Under the pieces are notes generated by a model that saw only the letters and a program-made list of their open reading frames with translations, was not told the DNA's origin and made no database searches. DNA of 14,864 nucleotides from the NCBI GenBank assembly GCA_012515695.1, contig JAAYXX010000201.1, positions 1 to 14,864 of the forward strand, given 5' to 3'. Position numbers and translations under genes: made by a program. Below are positions 7,156-14,221 of this stretch, piece by piece; within the stretch, counting starts at the first letter, position 1, and every line of letters begins with the position of its first letter. This DNA is from Chloroflexota bacterium (GTDB lineage: Bacteria; Chloroflexota; Anaerolineae; UBA1429).

Positions 7156-7882
7156 TCTGAACCAGGTTCCCTTCTCACGACCGGATTTCAGCAGGCAGAA
7201 CCGCAAGGGAGTACCAGAAGTAATTCTCACCAGTAACAAGAGTGTGTCCCAATCCCTGAACATCACTGCCAGCTTTTTGGAAAAGGCAGGACGAGCCATC
7301 CTTAGTCGCGTCTCCACAGAGCTGCACTCCGCCCTGATCGAAACATATGGCCCGGAGAGCCTCGAGTGGTACGAAGCCTCGCGCATGGCCATCGTTCGGC
7401 GCAACGGCAACCGCACGCCACCCACCGGCGGGCGCGTGGGCATTCTGACCGCTGGCACATCCGATCAGCCCATCGCCGAAGAAGCCGCTGTTCTCTGCCA
7501 GGAAATGGGCTGTTCTGTCTATACAGTATACGACGTGGGCGTTGCCGGAATCCACCGCCTCTTTGGCCCCCTGCAAGAATTGCTCGAATCTGCCGACGTC
7601 GACGTGATCATCGTCGCCGCCGGAATGGATGGCGCCTTGCCCTCGGTGGTGTCGGGACTGGTCAACGTGCCCGTGATCGGCCTGCCCACATCCGTGGGGT
7701 ACGGCATGGGCGGCCAGGGCCAGGGAGCCTTGATGGCCATGCTCCAAACCTGCTCCCCCGGCCTGACCGTCGTCAATATCGACAACGGCATCGGCGCCGG
7801 AGCGATGGCCGGGCTGATCGCCAACCGCGTAGCCGCGGCCCGTGCCGCCAGCTCACAAGGAAGCCAGCATGACAACGGCTGA
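7124..7882 (+). CDS. larB: LarB, nicotinate-nucleotide carboxylase/hydrolase of nickel-pincer cofactor synthesis
   Basis: LarB carboxylates the pyridinium ring of nicotinic acid adenine dinucleotide and splits off AMP, giving P2CMN, the substrate of LarE. The N-terminal part has the family block RKGVPEVIL (27-35). A PurE-like domain spans about residues 103-245 with VGILTAGTSDQPIAEEA (105-121), YDVGVAGIHRLF (136-147), AAGMDGALPSVVSGLV (165-180), PTSVGYG (188-194) and VVNIDNGIGAG (216-226). Cys210 in MLQTCSPG is the likely equivalent of the LarB cysteine proposed to form an adduct with the pyridinium. The length of 252 residues is normal. The start ATG at 7124 lies inside the 3' end of larE, 5 bases after GGGAG (7114-7118), which suggests coupled translation. 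The last 14 bases overlap the larC2 start. Confidence 0.93.
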   Translation: MTELTNQHLNDLNQVPFSRPDFSRQNRKGVPEVILTSNKSVSQSLNITASFLEKAGRAILSRVSTELHSALIETYGPESLEWYEASRMAIVRRNGNRTPPTGGRVGILTAGTSDQPIAEEAAVLCQEMGCSVYTVYDVGVAGIHRLFGPLQELLESADVDVIIVAAGMDGALPSVVSGLVNVPVIGLPTSVGYGMGGQGQGALMAMLQTCSPGLTVVNIDNGIGAGAMAGLIANRVAAARAASSQGSQHDNG

Positions 7883-8336
7883 GGCCGAAGGCGACCAGGT
7901 GCTACTGCTAGAGTGCAACCTGGACGATACAACCGGCGAGGCGCTGGGCTATGCAATGGAGCGCCTGCTCGCCGAGGGGGCGCTAGATGTCTGGTTTACG
8001 CCCATCCAAATGAAAAAGAACCGCCCCGGTGTGCTGCTCTCCGTCCTTTGTGCCCCGGAGCATGGTCCCCGCCTGCGACAGTTAATCCTCCAGGAAACGA
8101 CCACGCTGGGCGTGCGCTGGCAGCTATTCCATCGGCAGATCGCCGACCGATGTATAGACACTGTGCAAACACCCTGGGGGCCTGTGCGCCGCAAGCTCAA
8201 GATATTGCAGGGCCGCGTAATTAGCATCAAACCAGAATACGACGACTGCGCCAGGCTGGCCCGTGAACACGATCTCCCTCTGCAGGAGGTCATCGAAACG
8301 GCTCGCCGCGCCCCGACTGGCCCTTCGCCAGACTGA
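7869..8336 (+). CDS. larC2: LarC C-terminal domain only (LarC2-type nickel insertion protein)
   Basis: LarC is the CTP-dependent nickel insertase (cyclometallase) that completes the pincer cofactor. This 156-residue protein matches only the C-terminal half of LarC: VLLLECNLDDTTGEALGY (11-28), the MERLLAEGALDVWFTPI segment and QMKKNRPGVLLSVLC (47-61). A KPEYDDCARLAREHDLPLQEV block near the end is also typical of the family tail. The N-terminal domain (LarC1, about 250-270 residues) is not upstream, because larB occupies that DNA. Nor is there a long alternative frame that could join it by frameshift. The ATG at 7869 follows AAGGA (7857-7861) with 7-base spacing and overlaps the end of larB; an upstream GTG at 7842 is less likely. 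LarC1 must be encoded elsewhere if the pathway is complete. Confidence 0.88.
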   Translation: MTTAEAEGDQVLLLECNLDDTTGEALGYAMERLLAEGALDVWFTPIQMKKNRPGVLLSVLCAPEHGPRLRQLILQETTTLGVRWQLFHRQIADRCIDTVQTPWGPVRRKLKILQGRVISIKPEYDDCARLAREHDLPLQEVIETARRAPTGPSPD

Positions 8337-8364
8337 ACCGCCGCGAGCGCGCTTCCCTACCTGC

Positions 8365-8409
8365 AAAAAAAAAGGTCCGGGCTCCGTCCTGTGACGGAGC
8401 TCGGACCTT
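8365..8409 (-). terminator. Rho-independent terminator of the secreted-protein gene
   Basis: A 17-bp stem (8372-8388 with 8393-8409, one G-T wobble) around a 4-base loop, followed on the minus strand by nine Ts (A-run 8365-8373 on the plus strand). It lies 17 bases past the minus-strand stop at 8426. On the plus strand, no long T-run follows, so for the lar operon it would be at most a weak terminator. Confidence 0.88.
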
Positions 8410-8425
8410 GGTGCTCAAGAGTGAT

Positions 8426-9163
8426 CTAGTTAAAGATCAGCGGCAAGAGGCACCCGTACACAACCGGGGTCGGCTCTTCAGTCGGCTCCACGGTCTCTGT
8501 AGGTTCCACCGTCGGCGTAAAGGTGGCCGTCGGTTCCGGCGTATTGGTCGGCGTCGGCGTTACTGTCGCCTCGCAAACGCCCCGGTCAACACTGCTCTCT
8601 ACAGAGATCGAGTAAGGCAGCGAGACCTGCAAACGCGATCTCTTGGACTCGGTAACGTTGTACTTGAACGTGCCTGTGATGATCCTTCCCTGAGGCAGCG
8701 AGGAATAGGAGTGCACAGCCACACGCGCCTCAATCCTCTCGCCCGGTTCGATATCATCAGTCGTTTGCCACTCGAACCAGCGGTACCACTTTTCCTCGAC
8801 GTCATCATAGGTTTCCTTGTAGACGCCGGGGATGCTGCCTCCCAGATCCTGATTGACATTCCCGGTGTCAAACCAGGTTCCTGCAGGAAGATCAGCCTGG
8901 ATAGCGGCACCCGAGAGGATCACTGACTCTGAGGTGTTGGTCAGCCAGAAGGTATAGTACAGATTGTACCCAGGGCAGACCACTTCCGGGAATACAGAGA
9001 GCGATACTTCAACATTCTCAGGAGCGGGGATAGTCGCCTGCGCGGCTGGTTGGGCCACTGCCACACCATCAGTCTTCTGGTTGTCTGCCTGCACCAGGAC
9101 GGCAGCCGCAACCCAGAATAGGGCCAGTAGCCCAATGGCGAGAAACAACGTTCGTTTGCTCAT
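8426..9163 (-). CDS. Secreted or surface DUF11-like protein with Thr/Pro linker and LPLIFN tail
   Basis: Exported protein of 245 residues; function unknown. An N-terminal signal peptide is clear: SKR, a hydrophobic run (about 5-24), and a likely cleavage after VQA (about residue 26). After a short low-complexity stretch comes one beta-rich domain (about 50-195) with YYTFWLTNTSESVILSGA and DLPAGTWFDTG, resembling DUF11/conserved-repeat domains of cell-surface proteins. Residues 200-233 are a Thr/Pro/Glu-rich linker (TPTPTNTPEPTATFTPT), encoded by a repetitive stretch at 8465-8566. The protein ends YGCLLPLIFN. This linker-plus-tail layout recurs in secreted Chloroflexota proteins and may be a sorting or anchoring tail; that is inference. 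The ATG at 9163 is chosen because GGGAGGT (9167-9173) lies just upstream; a TTG at 9175 falls before it. Single-gene unit with its own promoter (9212-9220) and terminator. Confidence 0.82.
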   Translation of the reverse strand: MSKRTLFLAIGLLALFWVAAAVLVQADNQKTDGVAVAQPAAQATIPAPENVEVSLSVFPEVVCPGYNLYYTFWLTNTSESVILSGAAIQADLPAGTWFDTGNVNQDLGGSIPGVYKETYDDVEEKWYRWFEWQTTDDIEPGERIEARVAVHSYSSLPQGRIITGTFKYNVTESKRSRLQVSLPYSISVESSVDRGVCEATVTPTPTNTPEPTATFTPTVEPTETVEPTEEPTPVVYGCLLPLIFN

Positions 9164-9211
9164 TCTACCTCCCAAATAAGTATTGTCTGGCTACATCGAC
9201 GGGTCGTGCAC

Positions 9212-9220
9212 AGTATAGCA
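9212..9220 (-). promoter_or_regulatory. Extended -10 promoter for the secreted-protein gene
   Basis: The minus strand reads TGC-TATACT, an extended -10 box (TATACT at 9212-9217). No good -35 hexamer lies at the usual distance. Transcription would start near 9205, about 42 bases before the ATG. Confidence 0.45.
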
Positions 9221-9563
9221 CAGCAACATGAAGTAACAGTTAAAAACATAAGGGGCAAAGATGAAAAAATCGTAATGTTCTACTACATACGCTCCTCCCA
9301 GGATAGATTTTGCCGACGCTCTGAGACGACGCGCGAGTTGCTCCGCGCTCCAGATTCGCCACTGGACACAATAGGCTCGCAGGTAGCATGTCTCACGCGT
9401 CCGAGCGAGACAATGCGCTCACAAACACGGACCCCGCAAACTATGGTCTCATTCGCCTATGATCAGCCGTAATCATCGCGCGCGATTCTATCCAGTTCCA
9501 TCCAGTTCGTCAAGCGCCAGAATGCGCCTCTAGCCAGGTCCCCACGCACTGCCAGCACTTGAC

Positions 9564-9591
9564 GCTCAGGCAACCTTATAGTAGCCTGAGC
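9564..9591 (+). promoter_or_regulatory. Inverted repeat upstream of pgi (possible operator or leader hairpin)
   Basis: GCTCAGGC (9564-9571) and GCCTGAGC (9584-9591) are perfect 8-base arms around 12 bases that contain TATAGT (9577-9582). TTGACG at 9559-9564 abuts the left arm, but its distance to TATAGT is only 12 bases, too short for a normal sigma70 promoter. It could be an operator over a non-canonical promoter or a leader hairpin. Confidence 0.35.
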
Positions 9592-9628
9592 CACAAACAC
9601 AAGCTCGACAGGTATCAGGAGGACTCGG

Positions 9629-11359
9629 ATGAAAAGAGCCATCCCTGGGGATTTCCCCATTTGGTATGATATTGGTGAGTACGAATCGGATCTGAATTCA
9701 GCGTTGACAGAGCTTCAGGATATCAAGGCCGCTCGTCGTATCTGGAACCGCGACGGCACATTATGGCAGTCCACCCCGCAAGCAGTCTCCGACATCGAGA
9801 ACCGCCTTGGCTGGCTGGACCTGCCCGACGCCATGCTGGTGGACGTCCCCCGCCTACAGGCGCTTGCCCTGGAAATACGCGCTGCTGGCATAACGCAAGT
9901 GGTGCTGCTGGGCATGGGCGGCAGCAGCCTCGCCCCCGAAGTCATGCGGCGTATGCTGGGAGTCCTGCCTGGCTATCCAGAACTCACCATCCTGGATAGC
10001 ACCGACCCCGCACAGATCGCGCACCTTTTGCATCGCATCCCGCTGCCACAGACCCTTTTCCTTGTCTCCAGCAAGTCGGGAACGACCAGCGAGACAATGG
10101 CCCTGTTCGATTTCTTCCGTGCGGCTATCAGCGAAGAGGTGGATGCGCGCGAATGGGCCAGGCACTTTGTCGCGATCACCGACCCAGGAACCCAACTGGC
10201 GAAACTGGCCCAGGAGAGCAGATTCCGCAGCCTCTACCTCAACCCTCCCGATATTGGAGGACGCTACTCAGCCTTGTCGCTCTTTGGGCTGGTTCCCGCC
10301 GCGCTGATCGGCCAAAATCTGGATAACCTGCTACAAAGCGCGCGGGCAATGGCCTGGGAGTGCCGCGCCGCTCGCCCCGTTCGGGAGAATAGCGCCCTGA
10401 TTCTGGGGGCGATCATGGGCGAACTCGCCCGCCACCCCACACGCCGCCGTGACAAGCTGACCATCCTCACCTCGGCCCCGCTCAGCCCATTCACCCCCTG
10501 GCTGGAGCAGCTCATTGCCGAGAGCACCGGCAAAGAGGGCGTCGGGATTCTGCCCGTGGAAGCAGAGTCAGGCGAGGCCGACTTTTACGGACCGGATCGG
10601 CTGTTCGTCTACTTGCGCCTTGGAACGACAGACAACGAGGCGAATGATAGTCTCGTCTCCGAACTGATCGCCCGCGGCCACCCTGTGGTCGTGCTGCAAA
10701 TCCGCGAGTTACACCATCTGGGCGCCGAGTTCTATCGATGGGAGTTTGCCACCGCGATTGCAGGGCAACGTCTGGGCATCAACCCCTTCGATCAGCCGAA
10801 TGTCGAATCTGCCAAGCAGCGCACCAAAGAGGCACTGGCCACCTATGCCAGGCAGCACGCCCTGCCAGCGCCCGACCCGGTGCTCACAGCAGATGTCCTG
10901 TCGTTCTATGGGCCAGCATTCACCGCAAACAACGCCGCCGCCTATCTCGACGCATTCCTGAATCAGGCCAATCCGGGAGATTATGTAGCGCTGTTGGCCT
11001 TCCTGGAGCGCAACGCCGCAAACGAGGCCCTCCTGCGCGAGATGAGCCAGATCATCGGACAGGCCATGCATGCCGCCGTCACCATCGGCTTTGGCCCGCG
11101 CTTTCTGCATAGCACCGGCCAGCTACACAAGGGCGGCCCCAATACCGGCCTGTTCATCCAGATTACCCAGGACGATAGCGAGGAATTGCCCATTCCCGGC
11201 CACGATTATTCCTTCAGCGTCCTCAAGCAGGCGCAAGCTCTGGGCGACTGGCAAGCCCTACAGGATGCCAACCGGCGCGTTATCCGCGTCAACATAGGCC
11301 ACGACGTCCAAGCTGGCCTGCAAGAGCTGGCGGACGCTATACGGTCGGCCCTGACCTGA
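9629..11359 (+). CDS. pgi: Glucose-6-phosphate isomerase
   Basis: Phosphoglucose isomerase that interconverts glucose 6-phosphate and fructose 6-phosphate in glycolysis and gluconeogenesis; cytosolic. The 576-residue protein shows the SIS-type first half with GMGGSSLAPE (95-104), LDSTDPAQI (122-130) and VSSKSGTTSET (146-156). GRYSALSLFGLVPAAL (211-226) and AESTGKEG follow; Glu298 of that motif fits the catalytic base of ESNGK in classical enzymes. A second part ends with HSTGQLHKGGPNTG (494-507), where Lys501 is the likely active-site lysine. The sequence looks like the divergent isomerase type that in some bacteria is fused behind a transaldolase; here it stands alone, with no transaldolase domain. 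The start at 9629 has a strong AGGAGGA (9617-9623) 6 bases upstream. The sixA-like gene follows after 26 bases, so the two are probably cotranscribed. Confidence 0.93.
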   Translation: MKRAIPGDFPIWYDIGEYESDLNSALTELQDIKAARRIWNRDGTLWQSTPQAVSDIENRLGWLDLPDAMLVDVPRLQALALEIRAAGITQVVLLGMGGSSLAPEVMRRMLGVLPGYPELTILDSTDPAQIAHLLHRIPLPQTLFLVSSKSGTTSETMALFDFFRAAISEEVDAREWARHFVAITDPGTQLAKLAQESRFRSLYLNPPDIGGRYSALSLFGLVPAALIGQNLDNLLQSARAMAWECRAARPVRENSALILGAIMGELARHPTRRRDKLTILTSAPLSPFTPWLEQLIAESTGKEGVGILPVEAESGEADFYGPDRLFVYLRLGTTDNEANDSLVSELIARGHPVVVLQIRELHHLGAEFYRWEFATAIAGQRLGINPFDQPNVESAKQRTKEALATYARQHALPAPDPVLTADVLSFYGPAFTANNAAAYLDAFLNQANPGDYVALLAFLERNAANEALLREMSQIIGQAMHAAVTIGFGPRFLHSTGQLHKGGPNTGLFIQITQDDSEELPIPGHDYSFSVLKQAQALGDWQALQDANRRVIRVNIGHDVQAGLQELADAIRSALT

Positions 11360-11385
11360 CCGGCCACCTATCGGAAGAGGTGAGC

Positions 11386-11883
11386 ATGCCACGAACCCTG
11401 TTGGTAATGCGCCATGCCAAGTCCTCATGGCAGGAGGAGGAACTGCCGGACCACGAGCGGCCCCTGACCAGACGCGGCAAAAAGGCCGCTCGCCGCAGCG
11501 GTGAGGAGCTGGCTGCGCGCCACCTGACACCCGATATCGTGCTCAGTTCAACCGCCGAGCGGGCGCGCCTTACGGTCCGGCAGTTCATCAAAGGCAGCCG
11601 CTATGATGGCGATGTGCGCTTCGACGCCAGCCTCTACTTGAGCGAGATACCCGAGCATTTGCGCGCCCTGCAACAGTTGCCAGATGAGGCGCACACCGCC
11701 CTGCTGGTGGGCCACAACCCCACGCTGGAAGAACTGGTCACTCTGCTCTCCGGACACAGGACGCAGTTGCCCACCGCCACTGTCGTCTGTCTGATGCTGC
11801 CCATCGACCAGTGGAGCCAGATCAGCGAGCAAACGCGAGGAAGCGTCGGGTTCATCCTCTCCCCCAAGGAGCCAGACACATAG
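11386..11883 (+). CDS. sixA: SixA-type phosphohistidine phosphatase (histidine phosphatase family)
   Basis: Small single-domain member of the histidine phosphatase superfamily, SixA branch. Such enzymes remove phosphate from phosphohistidine, as on histidine-phosphotransfer domains or PTS proteins. Visible: LLVMRHAKSSW with the catalytic Arg9-His10, HERPLTRRGKKAA (23-35), LSSTAERARLT (53-63) and LVGHNPTLEEL with the second catalytic His110. The length of 165 residues is typical. The ATG at 11386 lies 5 bases after GGAAGAGG; a GTG at 11380 would overlap that site. It follows pgi by 26 bases and precedes a histidine kinase gene by 129 bases. The true substrate is unknown, since no phosphotransfer protein is encoded nearby; many SixA-like enzymes of this size have no assigned target. 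Confidence 0.85.
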   Translation: MPRTLLVMRHAKSSWQEEELPDHERPLTRRGKKAARRSGEELAARHLTPDIVLSSTAERARLTVRQFIKGSRYDGDVRFDASLYLSEIPEHLRALQQLPDEAHTALLVGHNPTLEELVTLLSGHRTQLPTATVVCLMLPIDQWSQISEQTRGSVGFILSPKEPDT

Positions 11884-11933
11884 CATAGGATCGCCACCAC
11901 TCATTGACAGCAAGAGGCAACAGACTCACCGGG

Positions 11934-11962
11934 TTTACAGCCTGGGCAAACGATGTTAATAT
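11934..11962 (+). promoter_or_regulatory. Sigma70-like promoter for the histidine kinase gene
   Basis: TTTACA (-35, 11934-11939), a 17-base spacer and TAATAT (-10, 11957-11962). The start would be near 11969, about 44 bases before the ATG at 12013. The kinase gene therefore probably has its own transcript. Confidence 0.55.
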
Positions 11963-12012
11963 ACGAGTAACCATCCGTAGACCGTGATAACGCACCCTGG
12001 TGAATCAGATCA

Positions 12013-14217
12013 ATGTATACATCCAACGACCACGATCTCACACTACGGAACAACGAGAAAGCTATATCGGCGCGAATCGCTCGCCTGCTGAGAGAACTCG
12101 CCAATCGAGACGAACAGATCAAGGCGCTCCGCGCTGAACTCGATAACCGTGCCCAAAAACAAGCCTCGCTCGAGAGCGACGTGCCGGTGTTCCGTTCTCT
12201 TATCGAGAATGCCCAGGCTATCTTTATCATCACCGATACCAGTGAGCGCATTACGCACATTCTCGGCAACACGATGGGCATTCTGGGCTACACAGCAGAC
12301 CAACTGCTGGAAATGACTCGCGGGAACATCTGCCATATCTGCCATCCCGCAGATGCCCCAACTCTCCAGCAACGGCTGTCCGCCCACAACCGGTATCACA
12401 GCCCCGCAGACATGCGCCTGCGCTTTCGTGATGTGGCGGGCGAATACCGCTGGGTAGAGCTATCGCTCAGGCCGCGCTACGATAGCCGTGCTGCTTGGGC
12501 CGGTTATCAAGGAGTCGTGCGCGATATCAACGAGCAGATGCGTGCCGAGCAACTCGTCCGCTCCCTGAGCACCGCCGCCCAGGCAGTGCTCCAGGTTGCC
12601 ACCTCCCCCGAACGCGTATTCCAGGTTGTCACCGAGCAACTCGACGACCTCGGTCTGTCGGGGTGGATTTTGCTGCTGGACCCAGACGGCAAGACCGTGC
12701 GCCTGGTCCAGATGACGACGAATCACCCCGCATTTCAGGTTATCTGGCAACTGGTCGACGCAGAGCTGCCGCCCCTCCCGCTGGACGATCTTCCCGGTTA
12801 CGCGGCGATAGCCGGACGAAAACAGCCCTTCTGGGCCCCTGCCGACAAGGCCCTGATCGCTTCCCTGTTACCTCCCCCCATCAGGGGCTTGACTGTCCAG
12901 TTGGCTGCCTCGCTCTCCGATTTCAAGACGATCGTCGCGCCCATGATCCATGATGACCGCACGCTTGGACTGCTGACCGTCGCCGGAGCGAGCCTTCCCG
13001 AATCCCTGATTCCCGCTATTTCGGCGTTTGCGAACCAGATGACCATCGCCATCCGCAACGCGCAGCTTGTTTCCCAGTTGCACGAACGCGAGGAGCAATA
13101 CCGCCAGACGCAAGAGTCGCTATCGCGAGCCGAGAGATTGCGCGCTCTGGGACAGATGGCGGCAGAAGTGGCCCACGACTTTAACAAGATTCTCACCAGC
13201 GTCCTCGGCTATGCGGACATGGCGCAAATCGACCTGCAAGAGGGCAGGATCGGGCAATTGGGCAGCGACCTCCAACAGATCACCGCCAGCGCTACGGCCG
13301 GAGCGGACATTGTGCGCGGGCTGCAATCGCTCTACACCCGCAGCCACCCTCCTGCAGAGTTTGTCCCCCTCCAGTTGGATGACCTGGTGCGTGGAGCGTT
13401 GAACATAACCCGCCCGGTGTGGGAGCCTATCTCTCGCCCGGCGCGCATCCATGTCGAGTGCGACCTGACCGCGCCCCCCTGCGTGCAGGGTAATGCCAGC
13501 GAACTGGAGCGCATGTTGGTCAACCTGATCACGAACGCCATAGAAGCCATGCCTCAGGGAGGCACGCTGTCCCTTGCCACAGGCGCGCAAGCCGACCAGA
13601 GCTTTGTGCAGGTGCGCGATACTGGCACCGGGATGACACCCGATCAGCAACAGCGCATCTTCCAGCCCTTGTATACCACCAAACCCGGCACAGGCACCGG
13701 CCTTGGGCTGACCATCTGCCAGGATATTGTGCAACAACACAAGGGCCGCATTATCGTGGACAGCGTGCCAGGCCAGGGAACCGCGTTCACCGTCTACCTA
13801 CCAAACGCTACAACCACGGCGGGCCGTTCCCCTTGCTCGTCCGGTTCCGAGACAGCCTCCCTCGCTCCACCCAGACGCATCTTGCTAATCCAGCAGGATG
13901 GACAGATCGCCACACTCATCAAGCGGCTGCTGGAACGACATGGCTATACCGTGAGCGCGACAGACGACTATCAGCATGCGTTGGCGATTGGCGCTGAGGA
14001 GTCTTTCGACCTGCTGATCGCTGATCTGTCCGCCGCCGAGCCAACCTTGCTTCCACGATTCGCGCAGGTCGCCCCGGACCTACCTGTGATCGCCCTGGTC
14101 GATGGACAACTACCCAATGACAAAGAGATATCGCGCAACATGGGCCTGCGGGCAGTGTTCGCCAAACCTTTCCGACACGATGACCTGCTGCAAACAATAG
14201 AGAACCTGTGGAGATGA
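12013..14217 (+). CDS. Soluble hybrid histidine kinase: coiled coil-PAS-GAF-HisKA-HATPase-degenerate receiver
   Basis: Sensor kinase of 734 residues without a signal peptide or membrane segment, so it senses inside the cell. Domains in order: a charged coiled-coil-like helix (about 14-56), a PAS domain (about 58-178; VFRSLIENAQAIFIITD, then YRWVELSLRPR), a GAF domain (about 185-352, ending NQMTIAIRNAQL), a linking helix, HisKA with AHDFNKILTSVLGYADM (phospho-acceptor His388), and HATPase_c. In HATPase_c the N box is Asn504/Asn508, followed by DTGTGM (536-541), PLYTTKPG and GTGTGLGL (559-566). All kinase motifs look intact. The C-terminal receiver-like domain (about 621-734) keeps Asp671 (LIADLS) and Lys718 (FAKPF). 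The acidic pair of strand 1 is replaced by Gln-Gln (ILLIQQDG) and the conserved Thr/Ser by Val (IALVDG). No separate response regulator is in view. The next gene starts 4 bases after the stop. Confidence 0.9.
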   Translation: MYTSNDHDLTLRNNEKAISARIARLLRELANRDEQIKALRAELDNRAQKQASLESDVPVFRSLIENAQAIFIITDTSERITHILGNTMGILGYTADQLLEMTRGNICHICHPADAPTLQQRLSAHNRYHSPADMRLRFRDVAGEYRWVELSLRPRYDSRAAWAGYQGVVRDINEQMRAEQLVRSLSTAAQAVLQVATSPERVFQVVTEQLDDLGLSGWILLLDPDGKTVRLVQMTTNHPAFQVIWQLVDAELPPLPLDDLPGYAAIAGRKQPFWAPADKALIASLLPPPIRGLTVQLAASLSDFKTIVAPMIHDDRTLGLLTVAGASLPESLIPAISAFANQMTIAIRNAQLVSQLHEREEQYRQTQESLSRAERLRALGQMAAEVAHDFNKILTSVLGYADMAQIDLQEGRIGQLGSDLQQITASATAGADIVRGLQSLYTRSHPPAEFVPLQLDDLVRGALNITRPVWEPISRPARIHVECDLTAPPCVQGNASELERMLVNLITNAIEAMPQGGTLSLATGAQADQSFVQVRDTGTGMTPDQQQRIFQPLYTTKPGTGTGLGLTICQDIVQQHKGRIIVDSVPGQGTAFTVYLPNATTTAGRSPCSSGSETASLAPPRRILLIQQDGQIATLIKRLLERHGYTVSATDDYQHALAIGAEESFDLLIADLSAAEPTLLPRFAQVAPDLPVIALVDGQLPNDKEISRNMGLRAVFAKPFRHDDLLQTIENLWR

Positions 14218-14221
14218 ACCC

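Larger units (their letters stand above)
9176..9628. other. Non-coding intergenic region between divergent genes
   Basis: About 450 bases with no gene I can support. An open frame at 9206-9472 (GTG start, 88 codons) lacks a ribosome-binding site and any recognisable motif. The part near 9225-9290 is A/T-rich compared with the neighbouring genes. The region holds the minus-strand extended -10 box near 9212, a short tandem repeat of ATCCAGTTC near 9490-9508, and an inverted repeat at 9564-9591 in front of the isomerase gene. Confidence 0.6.

Noticed and set aside
7800..7900. Programmed frameshift joining larC1 to larC2 as in Lactobacillus
   Set aside because: The upstream frame is larB, not larC1, and larC2 has its own ribosome-binding site and ATG.
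9206..9472. Possible 88-residue gene in the intergenic region
   Set aside because: GTG start without a ribosome-binding site, no hydrophobic core pattern or known motif, and it overlaps the promoter of the minus-strand gene.
11904..11909. Perfect -35 hexamer TTGACA downstream of sixA
   Set aside because: No acceptable -10 box at 16-18 bases; the TTTACA/TAATAT pair just downstream fits better.
13120..13740. Open frame of 206 codons on the minus strand opposite the kinase core
   Set aside because: Lies opposite intact HisKA and HATPase motifs; no motif or ribosome-binding site of its own.
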